Source: Flavivirga spongiicola (lineage in GTDB: Bacteria > Bacteroidota > Bacteroidia > Flavobacteriales > Flavobacteriaceae). From it: DNA of 64,000 nucleotides. The stretch spans positions 2,205,001 through 2,269,000 of the forward strand of contig NZ_JAUOEO010000001.1 of NCBI RefSeq assembly GCF_030540825.1, written 5' to 3'. The notes beneath the pieces are model-generated. The model did no database searches. It was not told where the DNA came from and saw only the letters and a list, made by a program, of their open reading frames with translations. Made by a program: the position numbers and the translations under genes. Shown in pieces: positions 39,551 through 49,431 of the stretch (positions within the stretch are counted from its first letter, which is position 1; every line of letters begins with the position of its first letter).

Positions 39551-40141
39551 CTACTTATTCAATGACACTAATTTAGCGACATACTTTCCTAAAACATCAA
39601 ACTCTAAGTTTACAGTAGTACCTATTTTAAAAGTATTAAAATTAGTGTGATTATATGTATAAGGTATAATGGCAACACTAAAGGTGTCTTTTTTTGAATT
39701 TACAACCGTTAAACTAGTGCCATTAATTGTTATAGATCCTTTTTCTATAGTCATGTTATTAAGAGAAGCATCATAAGCAAACGTAAATACCCAACTGCCA
39801 TTTGCTTCTTCTATCTTAGTACAGGTTGCTGTTTGGTCTACATGACCTTGTACTATATGCCCGTCAAGCCTATCTCCCAATTTCATGGCACGTTCTAAGT
39901 TCACTTTATCGTTAATTTTTAAAGTATTAAGACTTGTTTTGTCTAGTGTTTCTTTTATAGCTGTAACTGTATATTCATCATCATTAATATTTACAACCGT
40001 TAAACATACACCATTGTGAGCCACACTCTGATCAATCTTTAATTCTGTTGTTATATTGCTTTTAATAGATATGTGGAGATTATCCAACTCTTCCTTTAAG
40101 TTAGAAACAACACCCATATCTTCAATAATTCCTGTAAACAT
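39551..40141 (-). CDS. ribE: Riboflavin synthase, alpha chain
   Basis: Converts two 6,7-dimethyl-8-ribityllumazine into riboflavin plus a pyrimidine. The 196 residues show two homologous lumazine-binding halves. Half one has MFTGIIEDMG, VAHNGVCLTVV and LGDRLDGHIVQGHVDQ. Half two has SITINGTSLTVV and NLEFDVLGKYV. Length is normal (about 200). No FMN riboswitch was recognised upstream. Confidence 0.95.
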   Translation of the reverse strand: MFTGIIEDMGVVSNLKEELDNLHISIKSNITTELKIDQSVAHNGVCLTVVNINDDEYTVTAIKETLDKTSLNTLKINDKVNLERAMKLGDRLDGHIVQGHVDQTATCTKIEEANGSWVFTFAYDASLNNMTIEKGSITINGTSLTVVNSKKDTFSVAIIPYTYNHTNFNTFKIGTTVNLEFDVLGKYVAKLVSLNK

Positions 40142-40366
40142 ATTATTCTCTTTTTATTTGGTTAAATTTGCCATACCAAATGACATTCAAAACAAGCGTC
40201 ATTATTTTGAATTATTTTTATTCAGATAAAATAGGAAATCTAAGCATAGCATTAGTTACAGTTATATTTTATATTGAAATATGAACAAAAAAGAAACAAA
40301 TACAATAGGTTATTTAGACGCTAATTTGGTATAGGGTCAAAATTACGAACAAAAGTTGTTATTTTA

Positions 40367-41407
40367 ATGGTACAAACAGAAAATATAATAGTAGGAATAT
40401 CGATAGGAGATTTAAATGGTATTGGTGGTGAAATAGTTTTAAAAACATTTGAAGATGCAAGAATTTTGGATTTTTGCACACCAGTAATTTTTGCTTCAGC
40501 AAAAACCATGAATTTTTTTAAAACTCATTTTAAATCTAGTATTAATTTCCATAATATTAATAATATAGGTCAATTAGCAATTGGAAAAGTTAATGTGTTT
40601 AATTGCTGGAATGACCCTGTTAAAATTGAATTTGGGAAAGCCGATGTTAAAATAGGTGAGTATGCTATAAAGTCTTTAGAAGCAGCAACAAAAGCGTTAA
40701 AAAATAATGACGTTCATGTTTTAGTCACTGCTCCAATAAACAAGCATAATATTCAATCGGAAGACTTTAAGTTTCCTGGACATACCGATTATTTAGCAGA
40801 ACAACTAGAAGGAGAAAGTTTAATGTTTATGGTAACCGATTCATTAAGAGTAGGATTGTTAACAGACCATGTGCCCGTAAAAGATATTGTTGAGCATATT
40901 TCGGAAGACTTAATTGTGAAAAAAATAAATACGGTTTACGATTCTCTTAAAAGAGACTTTAAAATAAGTAAGCCTAAAATTGCTGTTTTGGGGATTAATC
41001 CACATACTGGCGATAATGGTGTCATTGGCCATGAAGATGATGACGTTTTAAGGCCTACACTTAAAAAGATTAAAGAAGAAGGAAAATTAGTGTATGGGCC
41101 TTATGCAGCAGATAGCTTTTTTGGGTCTAGTAATTATAAAAATTTCGATGCTATAATTGCCACATATCACGATCAGGGTTTAATTCCTTTTAAAACATTA
41201 TCTTTTGGTCAAGGAGTTAATTTTACAGCAGGCCTAAATAAAGTAAGAACCTCGCCAGATCATGGCACCGCCTATGAAATAGCAGGAAAGGGAACCGCGG
41301 ATTCAAGCTCGTTTAAGGAAGCTATTTTTTCCGCCATACAGATATATAAGAATAGATTTGATTATGAAGAACTTACCTCAAATCCGTTAAAAAAAGCAAA
41401 GAGATAG
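40367..41407 (+). CDS. pdxA: 4-hydroxythreonine-4-phosphate dehydrogenase
   Basis: Oxidises 4-phosphohydroxy-L-threonine in vitamin B6 (PLP) synthesis by the DXP-dependent route. 346 residues. Family stretches GISIGDLNGIGGEIVLK, VTAPINKHNI, FPGHTDYLAE (metal-binding His), GINPHTGDNGVIGHED and ATYHDQGLIPFK (metal-binding His) are all in place, ending with RTSPDHGTAYEIAGKG. It probably forms its own unit before the yceD promoter at 41438. Confidence 0.95.
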   Translation: MVQTENIIVGISIGDLNGIGGEIVLKTFEDARILDFCTPVIFASAKTMNFFKTHFKSSINFHNINNIGQLAIGKVNVFNCWNDPVKIEFGKADVKIGEYAIKSLEAATKALKNNDVHVLVTAPINKHNIQSEDFKFPGHTDYLAEQLEGESLMFMVTDSLRVGLLTDHVPVKDIVEHISEDLIVKKINTVYDSLKRDFKISKPKIAVLGINPHTGDNGVIGHEDDDVLRPTLKKIKEEGKLVYGPYAADSFFGSSNYKNFDAIIATYHDQGLIPFKTLSFGQGVNFTAGLNKVRTSPDHGTAYEIAGKGTADSSSFKEAIFSAIQIYKNRFDYEELTSNPLKKAKR

Positions 41408-41437
41408 ATATAAACAAAAAAATGTTTATAAGTAATG

Positions 41438-41465
41438 TTGCATAACATAAAAATTCATATATTTG
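41438..41465 (+). promoter_or_regulatory. Promoter of yceD-rpmF
   Basis: TTG at 41438-41440 and TATATTTG at 41458-41465 (17 bases between) match the Bacteroidota -33/-7 pattern. Transcription would start about 15 bases before the ATG at 41488. Confidence 0.6.
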
Positions 41466-41487
41466 CAGGCTCAAAATAGATGAGAGA

Positions 41488-42024
41488 ATGAAGCCTTTGA
41501 AAGAGTTTACAATTCCATTTGTAGGGTTAAAAATAGCGAAACATCTTTTTGAGTACAAGATTGAACAAGCGTTCTTTGAATATTTTGAGTATGAAGAATT
41601 TAATGATGTAAATATCCATGTAAATGTTGAACTAGAAAAAAAAACAACATTACTTGAATTGCATTTTAAAGTTTCAGGATGGGTTAATGTTAATTGTGAT
41701 TTAACAAACGAACCATATAATCAAACTATAGAAAATGAGTTTGATTTAGTGGTGAATTTTGGAGATGCGTATAATGATGAACATATTGATATTCTTATAA
41801 TTCCTCACGGGACTTATGAAATTAATATACAACAATACATTTACGAATTAATTGTCCTTGCTGTACCAAATAAAAGAGTACATCCAGGAGTTGAAGATGG
41901 CACTTTAAATTCAGACATACTTAAAAAGCTAGAAGAATTAAGTCCAAAACTTAAAGAAGATAAAGAAAAAGAGGATATCGATCCTCGTTGGAATACATTA
42001 AAGAAACTATTAACGGATAAATAA
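41488..42024 (+). CDS. YceD/DUF177 family protein
   Basis: 178 residues; a conserved small protein encoded next to rpmF across bacteria and linked to 23S rRNA accumulation. The pattern VNVNCDLTNEPYNQTIENEFDLVV is the Bacteroidota version of the CxRC...P region, with only the first Cys kept. The C-terminal DPRWNTLKKLLTDK is typical. The rpmF gene follows after 9 bases, so they are co-transcribed. Confidence 0.88.
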   Translation: MKPLKEFTIPFVGLKIAKHLFEYKIEQAFFEYFEYEEFNDVNIHVNVELEKKTTLLELHFKVSGWVNVNCDLTNEPYNQTIENEFDLVVNFGDAYNDEHIDILIIPHGTYEINIQQYIYELIVLAVPNKRVHPGVEDGTLNSDILKKLEELSPKLKEDKEKEDIDPRWNTLKKLLTDK

Positions 42025-42033
42025 ATATAAAAA

Positions 42034-42234
42034 ATGGCACATCCTAAAAGAAAAATCTCAAAAACAAGAAGAGATAAGAGAAGAACACATTACAAAGCAA
42101 CTGCGCCACAGATTGCTACATGTCCAACAACTGGAGAAGCTCATTTATACCACAGAGCTCATTGGCATGAAGGGAAATTATACTACAGAGGTCAAGTTTT
42201 AATTGATAACTCAGAAGTAGAAAACGTAGCATAA
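42034..42234 (+). CDS. rpmF: 50S ribosomal protein L32
   Basis: A 66-residue basic protein starting [20 protein letters not shown], the standard L32 start (MAxPKxxxSKxRxxxRR). It contains [13 protein letters not shown]; the zinc-binding Cys set is reduced to one Cys. Second gene of yceD-rpmF, followed by a strong terminator. Confidence 0.96.
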   Translation: MAHPKRKISKTRRDKRRTHYKATAPQIATCPTTGEAHLYHRAHWHEGKLYYRGQVLIDNSEVENVA

Positions 42235-42256
42235 ATAGTATGCACGCATATAATAA

Positions 42257-42283
42257 AACGCTCACATGTGAGCGTTTTTTTTT
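42257..42283 (+). terminator. Terminator after rpmF
   Basis: The perfect palindrome AACGCTCACATGTGAGCGTT (42257-42276) is followed by a run of T. Textbook intrinsic terminator 22 bases after the stop codon. Confidence 0.92.
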
Positions 42284-42413
42284 ATGAAGTGTTTTTTCTA
42301 AGACAAAAACAATTTATTTGTGTGTTATTAAACTAAAATTTAGTAGTTTTCACCAAAATTTGAACTTTTTTGTCCAATTCTAATGATTTTTTGGTCTAAT
42401 TAACTATAAAATT

Positions 42414-43415
42414 ATGAGTAAAATCTCAGCAGCAATTACAGCTGTAGGCGCATATGTGCCAGAATATGTATTAACCAACCAAATTCTTGAGACTATGGTT
42501 GATACAAATGATGAATGGATTACCTCTCGTACAGGAATAAAAGAACGCAGGATTCTTAAAGGCGAGGGAAAAGGAACGTCTTACTTAGCTATTAAAGCTG
42601 CCCAAGACCTTATTGATAAAAGAGGTATTGATCCCAAAGATATAGAACTTGTTATTGTCGCTACGGCAACACCAGATGTGAAAGCAGCCTCAACTGCAGC
42701 TTTTACAGCATCTAATATTGGAGCAATTAATGCCTTTTCGTTTGATATGGATGCGGCGTGCTCTAGTTTTTTGTTTGGGATGTCGGTAGCCTCAGGTTAT
42801 ATAGAATCAGGTAGGTATAAAAATGTATTATTAATTGGAGCAGATAAAATGTCCTCCATTATTAATTATGAAGATAGAGCTACTTGTATCATTTTTGGTG
42901 ATGGAGCAGGCGCTGTTTTATTTGAGCCTAATGAAGAGAATTTAGGACTTCAAGACGAATATTTAAGAAGTGATGGTTCTGGTAGAGAGTTTCTACGAGC
43001 TACTTATGGAGGGTCTTCATTTCCGTTAACACCAGAAACTATGGAAGAAGGTGGGCAATATGTTTTTCAAGAAGGAAGAACGGTATTTAAAAATGCGGTA
43101 TTCAATATGGCAGATGCAACTATTAAAGTGTTAGAACGAAACAACTTAACGAAAGACGATGTTTCTTGGCTGGCAGCGCATCAAGCAAATAAGCGAATTA
43201 TTGATGCCACTGCACAACGTATGAATTTAGAAGAAGAAAAGGTCATGATGAACATTGAAAAATATGGCAATACAACATCTGCAACGTTACCTTTGCTTTT
43301 AAATGACTACGAATCAAAACTTAAAAAAGGAGATAATATAATATTTGCCGCTTTTGGAGGCGGATTTAATTGGGGGGCCATTTATTTAAAATGGGCATAT
43401 AATTCAATAAACTAA
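42414..43415 (+). CDS. fabH: 3-oxoacyl-ACP synthase III (KAS III)
   Basis: Starts fatty acid synthesis by condensing an acyl-CoA with malonyl-ACP. 333 residues. The catalytic triad is visible: Cys116 in DAACSSF, His in AAHQANKRI and Asn in KYGNTTSAT. NDEWITSRTGI near the N terminus is family-typical. It is followed by accB and accC on the same strand, making a fatty-acid initiation cluster. Confidence 0.95.
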   Translation: MSKISAAITAVGAYVPEYVLTNQILETMVDTNDEWITSRTGIKERRILKGEGKGTSYLAIKAAQDLIDKRGIDPKDIELVIVATATPDVKAASTAAFTASNIGAINAFSFDMDAACSSFLFGMSVASGYIESGRYKNVLLIGADKMSSIINYEDRATCIIFGDGAGAVLFEPNEENLGLQDEYLRSDGSGREFLRATYGGSSFPLTPETMEEGGQYVFQEGRTVFKNAVFNMADATIKVLERNNLTKDDVSWLAAHQANKRIIDATAQRMNLEEEKVMMNIEKYGNTTSATLPLLLNDYESKLKKGDNIIFAAFGGGFNWGAIYLKWAYNSIN

Positions 43416-43436
43416 CCATTAACTAATTGCAAAATT

Positions 43437-43919
43437 ATGGATATAAAAGAGATTCAAAACTTAATCAAGTTTGTTGCCAAATCTGGTGCAAGTGAGGTTA
43501 AATTAGAGATGGATGATATTAAAATCACCATTAAAACAGGATCAGAATCAGACACAACAATTGTGCATCAGGTTCCTGCCGCTCATATACCTCAGGCTGC
43601 TCCAGTTGCTGTACAGCCAGCTATAGCAGAAGTTACAAAAACTGAAACAAAAGAACCTGCAGCAGATGCAGACTCAAAATACATCACGATTAAGTCTCCA
43701 ATCATTGGGACTTTTTATAGAAAACCATCACCAGATAAACCTTTATTTGTTGAGGTTGGACAAACCATCGCAGAAGGTGATGTACTTTGTATTATTGAAG
43801 CCATGAAACTTTTCAATGAAATTGAATCTGAAGTTTCTGGAAAAATAGTTAAAATATTAGTTGACGATTCTTCACCTGTAGAATTTGATCAACCACTATT
43901 TTTAGTAGACCCGTCATAA
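43437..43919 (+). CDS. accB: Biotin carboxyl carrier protein of acetyl-CoA carboxylase
   Basis: 160 residues with an N-terminal conserved segment, a Pro/Ala-rich linker (about 46-78) and the biotinyl domain. Biotin is attached to Lys124 in [10 protein letters not shown]. It carries CO2 between the biotin carboxylase (AccC, next gene) and the carboxyltransferase. It is 21 bases after fabH. Confidence 0.96.
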   Translation: MDIKEIQNLIKFVAKSGASEVKLEMDDIKITIKTGSESDTTIVHQVPAAHIPQAAPVAVQPAIAEVTKTETKEPAADADSKYITIKSPIIGTFYRKPSPDKPLFVEVGQTIAEGDVLCIIEAMKLFNEIESEVSGKIVKILVDDSSPVEFDQPLFLVDPS

Positions 43920-43922
43920 CCT

Positions 43923-43995
43923 ATTAAAAATTCCAATATACAAATCTCAAAATCCAATGTTTGGAATTTGGCGATTGGAATTTGTAATTTTTAAT
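43923..43995. repeat. Imperfect inverted repeat between accB and accC
   Basis: ATTAAAAATTCCAA at the left is mirrored at the right by TTGGAATTTGTAATTTTTAAT with a short insertion; further AATCCAA/TTTGGAAT pairs lie inside. This is the kind of flavobacterial intergenic repeat built from ATTCCAA units. It lies inside the accBC operon, so it will be part of the mRNA. Confidence 0.55.
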
Positions 43996-44005
43996 TCAAC
44001 AAGTT

Positions 44006-45361
44006 ATGTTCAAAAAAATATTAATAGCCAATAGAGGAGAAATAGCGCTACGTGTTATTAGAACCTGTAAAGAGATGGGTATTAAAACGGTAGCTGTTTA
44101 CTCAACGGTAGATGAAGAAAGTTTGCATGTTAAATTTGCAGATGAAGCTGTTTGTATAGGTCCGGCATCAAGTAGTGAGTCCTATTTAAAAATGTCTAAT
44201 ATAATAGCAGCAGCAGAAATTACTAATGCTGATGCTATTCACCCAGGATATGGTTTCTTATCCGAAAACGCTAAATTTTCAAAAATCTGTGACGAACACG
44301 GCATAAAGTTTATTGGTGCTTCGCCGGAGATGATCGATAGAATGGGCGATAAGGCGAATGCTAAAGCGACTATGAAAGCTGCGGGTGTACCGTGTGTTCC
44401 AGGAAGTGATGGGGTTATACAAACGTTTGAAGATTGTGAAAAAATAGCAAAAGAAACAGGGTATCCTGTTATGTTAAAAGCATCTGCCGGAGGCGGTGGT
44501 AAAGGTATGCGTGCCGTATGGAAACCCGAAGAATTAAAAGATGCATGGGACTCAGCAAGGCAAGAAAGTAAGGCAGCATTTGGTAACGACGATATGTATA
44601 TGGAAAAGCTTATTGAAGAGCCAAGGCATATAGAAATTCAAATTGTTGGAGATTCTCGAGGTAAAGCATGTCACTTATCAGAAAGAGACTGTTCAATCCA
44701 ACGTCGTCATCAAAAATTAACAGAGGAAACGCCATCTCCTTTTATGACGAAAAAACTTCGTACTGACATGGGAACGGCAGCTGTTAAAGCATCAGAGTAT
44801 ATTAAATATGAAGGTGCAGGAACCATAGAGTTTCTGGTAGACAAGCATCGCAATTTCTATTTTATGGAAATGAATACACGTATTCAGGTAGAACACCCTA
44901 TTACTGAACAAGTGATAGATTTCGACTTAATTCGTGAGCAAATTTTGGTAGCTGCGGGAGTACCAATTTCCGGAAAAAATTATACGCCTAAATTACATTC
45001 TATTGAATGTCGTATAAATGCAGAAGATCCATTTAATGGTTTTCGTCCATCACCAGGTGTCATAACGACGTTACATGCCCCAGGGGGTCATGGTGTGCGT
45101 CTAGATACACATGTTTATGCTGGTTATGCGATACCGCCGAATTACGATTCTATGATTGCTAAGTTAATTACAACAGCGCAAACAAGGGAAGAGGCTATTA
45201 ATAAAATGAAGCGCGCTCTAGACGAATTTGTAATAGAAGGTATTAAAACCACGATTCCTTTCCACAGGCAACTTATGGATCATCCAGATTATTTAGCTGG
45301 AAATTATACCACCAAGTTTATGGAAGACTTTGTAATAGAAAAAGAAGAAATAGAAGAATAA
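44006..45361 (+). CDS. accC: Biotin carboxylase subunit of acetyl-CoA carboxylase
   Basis: ATP-dependent carboxylation of biotin on AccB. 451 residues (normal length). Motifs: [23 protein letters not shown] (split here), [10 protein letters not shown], the ATP-grasp glycine loop [26 protein letters not shown] (active site) and RINAEDP. The downstream terminator ends the fabH-accB-accC group. Confidence 0.97.
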   Translation: MFKKILIANRGEIALRVIRTCKEMGIKTVAVYSTVDEESLHVKFADEAVCIGPASSSESYLKMSNIIAAAEITNADAIHPGYGFLSENAKFSKICDEHGIKFIGASPEMIDRMGDKANAKATMKAAGVPCVPGSDGVIQTFEDCEKIAKETGYPVMLKASAGGGGKGMRAVWKPEELKDAWDSARQESKAAFGNDDMYMEKLIEEPRHIEIQIVGDSRGKACHLSERDCSIQRRHQKLTEETPSPFMTKKLRTDMGTAAVKASEYIKYEGAGTIEFLVDKHRNFYFMEMNTRIQVEHPITEQVIDFDLIREQILVAAGVPISGKNYTPKLHSIECRINAEDPFNGFRPSPGVITTLHAPGGHGVRLDTHVYAGYAIPPNYDSMIAKLITTAQTREEAINKMKRALDEFVIEGIKTTIPFHRQLMDHPDYLAGNYTTKFMEDFVIEKEEIEE

Positions 45362-45367
45362 ATCATA

Positions 45368-45398
45368 AAACTCCGAAAGCAATTTCGGAGTTTTTTTA
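45368..45398 (+). terminator. Terminator after accC
   Basis: An 11-bp stem (AAACTCCGAAA with TTTCGGAGTTT, loop GCAA) runs into a T stretch, 7 bases after the accC stop codon. Confidence 0.92.
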
Positions 45399-45427
45399 TT
45401 ACTTGAAATTTAAAAACTAGTACCATA

Positions 45428-47320
45428 TTGAGTCATTATACAAAGAAGGTCTTTCCTTGTCAAAAATATAGAGACAATACCGTAATTTTCTTAGTGTTAC
45501 TCCTCTGTTTTAACACAGTTATTGGCCAAGAAAAGGTTAATTTTAAGGCCTTTGGCTATATGCCTAATATTATTCCAGATTCCGTTTATCATCAACTAAA
45601 ACACGAAACAGATATAGATAAAAAACTGAATTTGATATATAATATTGGAATAACACATGTTCGTGCAGGAACAACAGATTCTATAGTATTCTATGCTAAA
45701 AAAATAGATTCGGTTATTTCTCATACAGATGAAAAACTAAATAATTATAATTCATATCAAATTAAGGCCAAAAGGCTTCTCGGTGATGGAATGTATATGA
45801 ATGGGCTTTATGAAAATGCTCTTAAAGCGTATATAGAAGGTATTTCCATGGTCAAAAACTCTATAAAGTATTCAGAGTTAGGATGGTTGAAATTGGGCTT
45901 GGGAAAAGTGTACTTTCAAAAAGAGGATTATAAAAAGGCAGAAGCTCTATTTCAAGAATGTTCAAAATCTATTAAAGATAATGAGCTAAATACACAGGCA
46001 AACTATTGCTTAGGAGCTTTGAAGTATATGCAGAACAATATAGCTGAGGCTACTGTGTTTTTTGATGAAGCCTTAGCTAGTTCAGAAAAATCTTTAAAAC
46101 TAATTTTAAAAATAGAATTATATAAAGGACTTATAGCGTGGGAAAAAGAAAAACTAAATGAATCCTTAGATATTTTTAAGAGCGTTATGGATCGTAGTTT
46201 GGAACATAACTATTATGACCTTTATATTGAAGCGGTTTTAAATTTTGGAAAAATATACACAGAGCTCGGCAGGTATGAAGATGCACAGATAATACTCTCC
46301 ATGGCTTATACCAATGCCATACAATGGAACCGCTTTGAACTTCAAAAAAAGATAATAAATGATTTGCGACGTGTTTTTTATGCAAAAGGTGATTATAAAA
46401 ATGCTTATAATCTATTGACCCAATATTTGAATGTTTCTAATAAGGTTTTAAAACAACAGAATAGCATAGTCATCAAAGATTTGGAATACAAATACCAAAC
46501 TTTACAGAAAGAGAAGGAAATAAGTCGCCAAAAAACGATTAAACAAGCATTTTTATATGGGTTCTTAGCTCTTTTAATTCCTGTTTTGGCTTTACTTTAT
46601 GTTTACTATCAAAAATTACAGACACAAAGTCAACTGAATACAAAACAAAAAGAATTAAACAACCGTAAAATAGCATCTCTTTTAAGTGAACAGGAACTAA
46701 AATTAGCAAGAACATCCCTAGGTGCTCAACAAGAGGAAAGAACCAGAATAGCTCAACAATTACACGACAGTATTGGAGGTAATTTAGCAGGAATCAAATT
46801 ACGAATGTCCAACATGAAAAGTTTGAATAAAGAGGGTCAGGAAGTCATACTCCAAGTTGATGAAACGTATGAGTTGGTTCGTAACATTTCTCATGACCTT
46901 ATCCCTAAAAAGTTTAATGAAAATGCTTTTACGGCACTTATAGATGGATATGTTCAAAGCATAAAACAAAATGTAGATTTTTCAATAGCTTTTTTAACAC
47001 ATCCTGAGGAAAAAATAAACAATTTATCTGAAGCGGTTAAAATACAAATCTACCAGATTATTCAAGAGCTATTTACTAATACCATAAAGTATGCAAATGC
47101 AAAAAACGTTGATTTGCATCTTACTATTTATGAAAAAATGTTTCAGTTGTTATTTGAAGATGATGGTACTGGCTTTAATGTAGAGGAAGCACAAGGCGGC
47201 ATAGGGCTTTCCAATATAAAAAATAGAATAGAGCAGCTTAATGGAAAGTTTGTCATAGATAGTGCTCTTAATAGAGGTACGGTAGTTACTATTGAAATAC
47301 CTTTAGATGAAAAAGCATGA
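45428..47320 (+). CDS. TPR-containing sensor histidine kinase (NarL/LuxR-type partner), TTG start
   Basis: 630 residues. A signal-like hydrophobic segment (about 18-36) leads to a periplasmic TPR region (about 90-350, e.g. LGKVYFQKEDYKKAEALFQE), then a transmembrane helix (about 375-393), a coiled-coil linker, the HisKA_3 H-box QEERTRIAQQLHDSIGGNLAG and the HATPase (ELFTNTIKYANAK, FEDDGTGFN, GGIGLSNIKNRI). The frame has no ATG before the signal segment, so TTG at 45428 is the likely start. Its stop overlaps the start (ATGA) of a response-regulator gene that has decayed, so this kinase appears to have lost its encoded partner. Confidence 0.88.
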   Translation: MSHYTKKVFPCQKYRDNTVIFLVLLLCFNTVIGQEKVNFKAFGYMPNIIPDSVYHQLKHETDIDKKLNLIYNIGITHVRAGTTDSIVFYAKKIDSVISHTDEKLNNYNSYQIKAKRLLGDGMYMNGLYENALKAYIEGISMVKNSIKYSELGWLKLGLGKVYFQKEDYKKAEALFQECSKSIKDNELNTQANYCLGALKYMQNNIAEATVFFDEALASSEKSLKLILKIELYKGLIAWEKEKLNESLDIFKSVMDRSLEHNYYDLYIEAVLNFGKIYTELGRYEDAQIILSMAYTNAIQWNRFELQKKIINDLRRVFYAKGDYKNAYNLLTQYLNVSNKVLKQQNSIVIKDLEYKYQTLQKEKEISRQKTIKQAFLYGFLALLIPVLALLYVYYQKLQTQSQLNTKQKELNNRKIASLLSEQELKLARTSLGAQQEERTRIAQQLHDSIGGNLAGIKLRMSNMKSLNKEGQEVILQVDETYELVRNISHDLIPKKFNENAFTALIDGYVQSIKQNVDFSIAFLTHPEEKINNLSEAVKIQIYQIIQELFTNTIKYANAKNVDLHLTIYEKMFQLLFEDDGTGFNVEEAQGGIGLSNIKNRIEQLNGKFVIDSALNRGTVVTIEIPLDEKA

Positions 47321-47430
47321 AAATTTAGATTGTTAATGCAGATGAAGGTCTCTATTTAGAGACAATGTAGATATACTTGGAGAATTAAATAGCCACATAA
47401 AGGTAAAACACACCATATCCTTTTTATATT
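47317..47430 (+). pseudogene. Remnant of the cognate LuxR-type response regulator
   Basis: Starting at the ATG that overlaps the kinase stop, the strand reads MKI, stop, IVNADEGLYLE, which matches the usual receiver start (MKIxIVIADDHxLYLEG) with a nonsense codon at position 4. After a frameshift it continues DNVDILGELNSHIK. The rest of the receiver and the DNA-binding domain are missing; within ~160 bases the next gene begins. Confidence 0.65.
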
Positions 47431-47481
47431 ATTGTGAGCCGAGTACTTCTGTTCTTAACACGAAAACTGTAATTTCGTAAG

Positions 47482-48589
47482 ATGAATTTATCGTATTGGG
47501 AAATAAAAAGCTGGTTGACTAATGTGGATTTTACCATTGTAGGTAGTGGTATTGTTGGTTTAAATTGTGCTTTAAATTTAAAGGAACGCTTTCCTAAAGC
47601 CAATATTTTAGTACTGGAAAGGGGTGTTTTACCCCAAGGAGCGAGTACTAAAAATGCCGGATTTGCTTGCTTTGGTAGTCTAAGCGAAATTCTTGAAGAT
47701 TTAAAATCACATACTGAAGCTGAAGTTTTAGAACTCGTAAAAAAAAGAATGGTTGGTCTGCAATTATTGCGTAGAACTTTAGGGGATAAAACGATTAACT
47801 ATCAAGAACTTGGGGGCTATGAGTTTTACAAAAGAAGATAGTTTATTGGAGCAATGCCTTTCAAAAAAAACAGACATCAACAAGTTACTTCAACCTATAT
47901 TTAAAGATGATGTATTTAGCGTAAGGCCTAATAGTTTTAAATTTCAGAATATAGAGAACAAATATATTTTCAATCAATTTGAAGGACAAATTGATACAGG
48001 AAAAATGATGGTATCATTAACACAATTGGTGTTAAAAAAGGGAATAAAAATTCTTAACAATATGACTGTTAAAAGTTTTTCAGAAAATATCAATACGGTA
48101 AAAATAAAAACCAATCAATTTGAGTTTTCAACATCTAAGCTATTAATAGCTACTAATGGTTTTGCATCGCAATTATTAGGTGAAAATGTAAAACCAGCTC
48201 GCGCTCAAGTGTTAATTACGAAGCCTATTAAAAACCTTCATATAAATGGGACATTTCATTTAGATAAAGGTTATTATTATTTTAGAAATATTGATGATAG
48301 AATATTGCTTGGCGGTGGTCGACATCTTGATTTTGAAGGAGAAGAAACGATAGAATTTAATCAAACAATTTTAATCCAAAATAGATTGGAGGCGCTTTTA
48401 AAAACAACTATTTTGCCAGCAGCTAGTTTTGAAATTGATCATAGGTGGAGCGGTATTATGGGATTGGGCAATCAGAAAAAAGCAGTTGTAAAACACATAT
48501 CAAACCATGTGTTTTGTGGTGTTCGTTTAGGAGGTATGGGTGTTGCTATCGGGAGTTTAGTCGGAAAAGAATTAGCAGATTTAGTCTAA
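47482..48589 (+). pseudogene. FAD-dependent oxidoreductase (DAO family) split by a frameshift
   Basis: The first frame (47482-47841) carries the FAD-binding start FTIVGSGIVGLNCALNLKER, then LERGVLPQGASTKNAGFACFG, and runs into a stop. The second frame (from 47810) continues with KEDSLLEQC and the rest of the DAO fold, ending GVRLGGMGVAIGSLVGKEL. Joining at TTTTACAAAA near 47825-47835 with one base removed gives a continuous protein of ~370 residues. Either a recent inactivating insertion, a sequencing error or, less likely, programmed frameshifting. It is a glycine/D-amino-acid oxidase-type enzyme, exact substrate unknown. Confidence 0.85.
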
Positions 48590-48598
48590 AACAATTCT

Positions 48599-48614
48599 AC
48601 GAGGCTAGCCTCGT
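48599..48614. other. 16-bp palindrome after the oxidoreductase
   Basis: ACGAGGCTAGCCTCGT is perfectly self-complementary and lies 10 bases after the stop codon. No T run follows, so it is a weak terminator at best. Confidence 0.5.
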
Positions 48615-48630
48615 GGTTTCTGTTGGAATT

Positions 48631-48704
48631 GTCATTCCCGCCTTTCGACTTTAGTTTATACTGAGTGTAGTCGAAGTACTCAAGACAAACTCCAGCGGGG
48701 ATCT
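48631..48704. repeat. Dispersed flavobacterial intergenic repeat
   Basis: A GTCATTCCCGC...GCGGGGATCT unit with inner TTCGACT/AGTCGAA arms. These ATTCCCGC and TTCGACT-type units recur between genes in many flavobacteria. No coding capacity. Confidence 0.55.
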
Positions 48705-48738
48705 AAGTAAAAAGGAATCTTAAAAATAAAAAATCAAG

Positions 48739-49431
48739 TTGATAAAGCGTTTTTTTAAATTTATATTTAAAATTATATTATGGTTCTTTATAGTATCTAT
48801 AGGATTAGTTTTTCTATATAAATGGGTGCCTGTCCCTATTACGCCTCTTATGGTTATAAGACATTTGGAAAACTCAGATGTTAAGAAAGAGACTCTTTGG
48901 AAACATGATTGGGTGTCGATTGATGCTATTTCTAAAAACTTACAGTTAGCAGTTATTTGTAGTGAAGATCAAAACTTTTTAATCCACAAAGGATTTGATA
49001 TAAAAGCGATTGAAAAAGCTTATGAGAATAATAAAAAAGGTAAAAGATTAAAGGGCGCTAGCACGATCACGCAGCAAACGGCAAAAAATGTTTTTTTATG
49101 GCCCCAACGTAGTTGGTTTCGTAAAGGATTAGAAGTCTATTTTACTTTTTTAATTGAATGGGTATGGACCAAAGAACGTATCATAGAGGTCTATTTAAAC
49201 AGTATAGAAATGGGTCATGGGATTTATGGAGCAGAAGCTGCATCGAAGTATTGGTTTAAAAAACCAGCAAGTAAATTATCACAGTTAGAAGCTGCTGCCA
49301 TTGCTGCTATTTTGCCAAATCCGAGAGTTTACAAAGCAAATCCGGCATCAAACTATATTCAATCCAGAAAAACTTGGATTGTAAAACAAATGAACTATTT
49401 TGGGCCGCTAGATTATCTTAAGAATGAATGA
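48739..49431 (+). CDS. mtgA: Monofunctional biosynthetic peptidoglycan transglycosylase, TTG start
   Basis: GT51 glycosyltransferase that polymerises lipid II glycan strands. 230 residues, one N-terminal membrane helix (about 8-27), then the family motifs SEDQNFLIHKGFD (catalytic Glu), KGASTITQQTAKNVFL, ERIIEVYLNSIEMG and LEAAAIAAILPNP. TTG at 48739 is the only start that keeps the whole membrane helix. Its stop overlaps the next gene by 4 bases, so they are translationally coupled. Confidence 0.92.
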   Translation: MIKRFFKFIFKIILWFFIVSIGLVFLYKWVPVPITPLMVIRHLENSDVKKETLWKHDWVSIDAISKNLQLAVICSEDQNFLIHKGFDIKAIEKAYENNKKGKRLKGASTITQQTAKNVFLWPQRSWFRKGLEVYFTFLIEWVWTKERIIEVYLNSIEMGHGIYGAEAASKYWFKKPASKLSQLEAAAIAAILPNPRVYKANPASNYIQSRKTWIVKQMNYFGPLDYLKNE

